Assembly (NCBI RefSeq): GCF_014202495.1
Contig: NZ_JACHHA010000008.1
Location: 1-64,000, forward strand
Direction of reading: 5' to 3'
From: Cerasibacillus quisquiliarum
Lineage (GTDB): Bacteria > Bacillota > Bacilli > Bacillales > Amphibacillaceae
DNA: 64,000 nt
Position numbers and translations under genes: made by a program. Shown piece after piece: positions 61,454 to 64,000 of the stretch. Numbering within the stretch: the first letter of the stretch is position 1; each line of letters begins with the position of its first letter. Under the pieces are notes generated by a model. That model searched no databases, had not been told where the DNA came from, and saw only the letters and a list, made by a program, of their open reading frames with translations.

Positions 61454-62979
61454 AAGTTTTGGCGACGGAAAAGCAAAAAAACAGTGGACGTTTTGCTTGG
61501 TTTTTAAATGGAATTGAGAAAGTCGGAAATAAATTACCTGATCCATTTATATTATTCTTTTATTTAGCGCTTATCATTATTGTTCTATCATGGTTTATCT
61601 CACTATTTAATGTATCGTTTATCCAACCGGGAGAGGAAGAAGTTTTATACATTAAAAGTTTAATTTCTGTAGAAGGATTAGAATTTATTTTAACTTCGAT
61701 GCTTGATAATTTCGTCGGTTTTAAACCTCTTGGACTTGTCCTTGCAATGATGATAGGAATTGGTTTGGCGGATAAAGTAGGATTACTAGAAACAGCAATA
61801 AAAAGTACGATTATTAAAGCACCAAAGTCATTGATTACGTATGCAGTCATTTTCACAGGGATTATGGGAAACATCGCGTCAGATGCGGCATTCGTTATTG
61901 TTCCCCCTTTAGCCGCTATCGTCTTTTACAATGTTGGTCGCCATCCATTAGCTGGTCTTGCAGCAGGATTTGCCGGCGTTGGTTCAGGGTTTACAGCAAA
62001 TTTAATGATTACGGGAACTGATGCACTGTTGTCGGGAATATCAACGGAAGTTATGGAGTCACTCGGTTCTGATATTGTCGTAACACCAGTTGATAACTGG
62101 TATTTTATGATTGCATCTGTTTTCATCTTATCAATTGTAGGTGCATTTGTAACTGACAAGATTGTTGAGCCGCGATTAGGAACATATAAAGGAGAAGCAG
62201 GTCGCGTATTTGAAAAAGTGACACCATTGGAATTGAAGGCGCTTAAGCGAGCGACATTTGTAGGTATCATTTATATAGCTTTCTTAATAATCGTTATCAG
62301 TATACCGAATTCACCATTACGCAATGAAGATGGGGGATTAGTGCCTTCGCTCTTCTTAGATGGGATTATTCCGTTCATTATTTTCTTTTTCTTAGCTGTT
62401 GCGATTACTTATGGTATGACGACAAAGAAAATTGAAAGTTCTCGTTCAATTGGTGAAATGATTGGTGAAGCAATGAAAGATATGTCAGGATTTATCGTCT
62501 TAATTTTTACAGCAGCACAGTTTATTGCATATTTTAGCTGGACGAATATCGGGACATGGATAGCTGTATCAGGGGCAAATGCTTTAGAATCAATTGGATT
62601 AACTGGAATTACTGTTATCCTTGGTTTTGTATTATTTACAGCGATTTTAAATTTATTTATTTTTAGTGGCTCAGCTCAGTGGGCTTTAGAAGCGCCTATT
62701 TTTGTAAAATTATTTTATTTTCTTGATTATCACCCTGCATTTGTTCAGGTTGCATATAGAATTGCGGACTCATCGACGAATGTTATTACGCCAATGAATC
62801 CTTATATCATGATTGTCTTATCATTTATGCGTGATTATGATAAAAAAGCAGGCATTGGGACATTGATGGCGTTAATGCTGCCATATAGCGTCTTTTTCTT
62901 ACTAACATGGATTGTACTTCTTTTATTATTTGTTTTCCTAGGTATTCCATTTGGACCAGGTGTTACTGTTCATTTGTAA
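61450..62979 (+). CDS. abgT: AbgT-family transporter
   Basis: A 509-residue membrane transporter with about 11 helices and two hairpins. The family segments NKLPDPFILFFYLALIII, GIGLADKVGLLETAIK, NIASDAAFVIVPPLAAIVF, GFTANLMITGTDALLSGIS and SGSAQWALEAPIFVKLFY are all present. AbgT imports p-aminobenzoyl-glutamate; relatives such as YdaH/MtrF export sulfonamides. With two M20 amidohydrolases the import role is favoured. Terminator follows at once. Confidence 0.93.
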   Translation: MKVLATEKQKNSGRFAWFLNGIEKVGNKLPDPFILFFYLALIIIVLSWFISLFNVSFIQPGEEEVLYIKSLISVEGLEFILTSMLDNFVGFKPLGLVLAMMIGIGLADKVGLLETAIKSTIIKAPKSLITYAVIFTGIMGNIASDAAFVIVPPLAAIVFYNVGRHPLAGLAAGFAGVGSGFTANLMITGTDALLSGISTEVMESLGSDIVVTPVDNWYFMIASVFILSIVGAFVTDKIVEPRLGTYKGEAGRVFEKVTPLELKALKRATFVGIIYIAFLIIVISIPNSPLRNEDGGLVPSLFLDGIIPFIIFFFLAVAITYGMTTKKIESSRSIGEMIGEAMKDMSGFIVLIFTAAQFIAYFSWTNIGTWIAVSGANALESIGLTGITVILGFVLFTAILNLFIFSGSAQWALEAPIFVKLFYFLDYHPAFVQVAYRIADSSTNVITPMNPYIMIVLSFMRDYDKKAGIGTLMALMLPYSVFFLLTWIVLLLLFVFLGIPFGPGVTVHL

Positions 62980-62984
62980 TAAAT

Positions 62985-63030
62985 AAAAGACGATTTGTTT
63001 AACATGGATTGAAGCAAATCGTCTTTTATT
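62985..63030. terminator. Bidirectional terminator
   Basis: AAAAGACGATTTG / CAAATCGTCTTTT stem between the convergent abgT and regulator genes, with T/A tracts on both sides. Confidence 0.88.
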
Positions 63031-64000
63031 CTAAGAATCTTCAACTATGCCTATTTTAAAAAGTCGTCTCGGTCTTCCTCTCGAACCACTCATTTCCTCT
63101 CCAATAATTTTAGCTAATTTGTTTTTTTCTAGGTCATTTAATATCCGTCTTGCATTTCTTTGTGTCATATGAAGGTTTTTAGCTAAGTCATGAGCATTGA
63201 TAAAACCTTTATTTAATTGTTGTTGAATGGCTAAACATTTACTAAAAGTACTTATACTAATTCCAGAAGTTGTTAATCTTTTCGTTAAAACTTTATCTTT
63301 AGTTAATGTTTGATATTCAATTTCTAATAGATTATCAATTGGTCCTTTAATTCGACCATCTTTAGCGGCAATCATAACGATATTTTCCCCATTGCTTTCT
63401 GAATGTTGTAAAGCGATATCTGCGTTTTGTTCAGCACTTAAGACTGTGTCTCCATATCCAATCCCAATATTCGCTGATAGATTTGTAATCGTATTGATTT
63501 GATGAATGAGATGATAAAGCGACTGAGAGTTTGTTTGATTTAATGTTCCTCTCGTTGTAAAGATTGTATATTTATGGTCACTCTGTTTAATCATAGAGCC
63601 AGCTATTTTTTCAGCGAAATCTAGCATTTTTTCTTGAATTTTTAAATTAAGGCGTTGTCGTGCGATTGAAGATAGATTAAGTGTCTGCTTTTTCCTATTG
63701 GTTAAAAGAGCGATATTAATGATCGCTATTTGTGCCGACTTTAATTGTAAAATATCTCCTTTTTGGATCGCTTGTTCTAAGGCATTTTTGATTGCTAATT
63801 TAGAAGGAACAATCCGAAAAGCAGGTATGCCATATTCAACTAATCTATTATAAACATCGCGAATTCCGGTTACACAAACATTAACTTTACCTTGATGGAA
63901 ATGTTGTTTGTGAAAATCAAAGAGTTCCTTTTTAGGCCGATAGCCTGTGTATGGAAATAATTTAAGTTGCTGTGACGGTAATTTATGTTCTTCATAAAAA
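63031..64000 (-). CDS. Transcriptional regulator with degenerate GGDEF-like domain and winged helix (5' end outside window)
   Basis: The frame is open to the window edge, giving at least 322 residues. The upstream-most part (EEHKLPSQQLKLFPYTGYRP and GKVNVCVTGIRDVYNRLVEY) is an uncharacterised sensor domain. The middle resembles a GGDEF/cyclase fold with the signature lost (ANIGIGYGDTVLSAEQNADI, then ALQHSESNGENIVMIA). The C-terminal 65 residues form a winged helix (NAHDLAKNLHMTQRNARRIL then DLEKNKLAKII, SRGRPRRLFKI). Position next to the AbgABT-like operon makes it that operon's likely regulator. A methionine at 63627 is internal, not the start. Confidence 0.75.
   Translation of the reverse strand, partial: FYEEHKLPSQQLKLFPYTGYRPKKELFDFHKQHFHQGKVNVCVTGIRDVYNRLVEYGIPAFRIVPSKLAIKNALEQAIQKGDILQLKSAQIAIINIALLTNRKKQTLNLSSIARQRLNLKIQEKMLDFAEKIAGSMIKQSDHKYTIFTTRGTLNQTNSQSLYHLIHQINTITNLSANIGIGYGDTVLSAEQNADIALQHSESNGENIVMIAAKDGRIKGPIDNLLEIEYQTLTKDKVLTKRLTTSGISISTFSKCLAIQQQLNKGFINAHDLAKNLHMTQRNARRILNDLEKNKLAKIIGEEMSGSRGRPRRLFKIGIVEDS

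Overview
The window looks like chromosome of a low-GC, spore-forming Firmicute, most likely Bacillaceae (Virgibacillus/Oceanobacillus-like by general feel; this is inference, no rRNA or marker gene is present). Supporting signs are strong AGGAGG-type ribosome binding sites with frequent GTG/TTG starts, a YfhD-family small protein, a cell-wall protein with the class-D-sortase-type LPNTA signal, ahpC-ahpF, RlmA(II) and a hybrid-binding-domain RNase HI of the Bacillus halodurans type. No rRNA, tRNA, CRISPR array, integrase or transposase was recognised.

Layout. 0.4-9.5 kb: an AhpD-like gene whose 3' end is repeated almost perfectly 5.4 kb downstream, the two copies bracketing an inverted-repeat array and an ABC transporter cluster (ATPase, small anchored protein, large permease); then a GmrS/GmrD-like DUF262-HNH protein. 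9.5-14 kb: a translationally coupled TPR + winged-helix pair, a 10-unit repeat array, a HIT protein, a 27-residue type I toxin with a probable antisense antitoxin RNA, and small envelope proteins. 14.4-20.4 kb: ahpC-ahpF with a long leader dyad, a DUF2339-type membrane protein, a decayed acetyltransferase and a coiled-coil protein. 20.5-34 kb: LPNTA surface protein with FIVAR-like repeats, a broken MFS transporter, rlmA, rnhA, an RpiR regulator next to a glutamate-1-semialdehyde-aminomutase-like enzyme, a peroxiredoxin, and a TsuA/TusA thiosulfate uptake pair.

34-45 kb is a defence block: a complete Wadjet-type SMC anti-plasmid operon in the order jetD-jetA-jetB-jetC, followed convergently by an XRE/ImmA-IrrE repressor-protease with a DUF5986-like partner (toxin-antitoxin-like). 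45-52 kb: a GNAT protein and an ANT(6)-like nucleotidyltransferase, then a two-component system, a SHOCT protein and a multicopper oxidase; near-identical 11-bp-phased direct repeats precede both the kinase operon and the oxidase gene, suggesting one regulon. 52-64 kb: TPR protein, DUF58/membrane/MoxR operon, MccF-like S66 peptidase, envelope proteins, and an AbgA/AbgB/AbgT-like operon (two M20 amidohydrolases and an AbgT transporter) facing a regulator cut by the window end.

The most distinctive non-genic content is several families of intergenic, hairpin-capable tandem repeats (period about 52-54 bp) at six places, plus a second short repeat family (about 21-24 bp) at two or three places. 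At least four genes are visibly broken (AhpD-like 3' duplicate, GNAT, MFS, a membrane protein with a single in-frame TGA), and a second copy of the type I antitoxin RNA region persists without its toxin. All gene identities are from reading motifs by eye; no database search was run.
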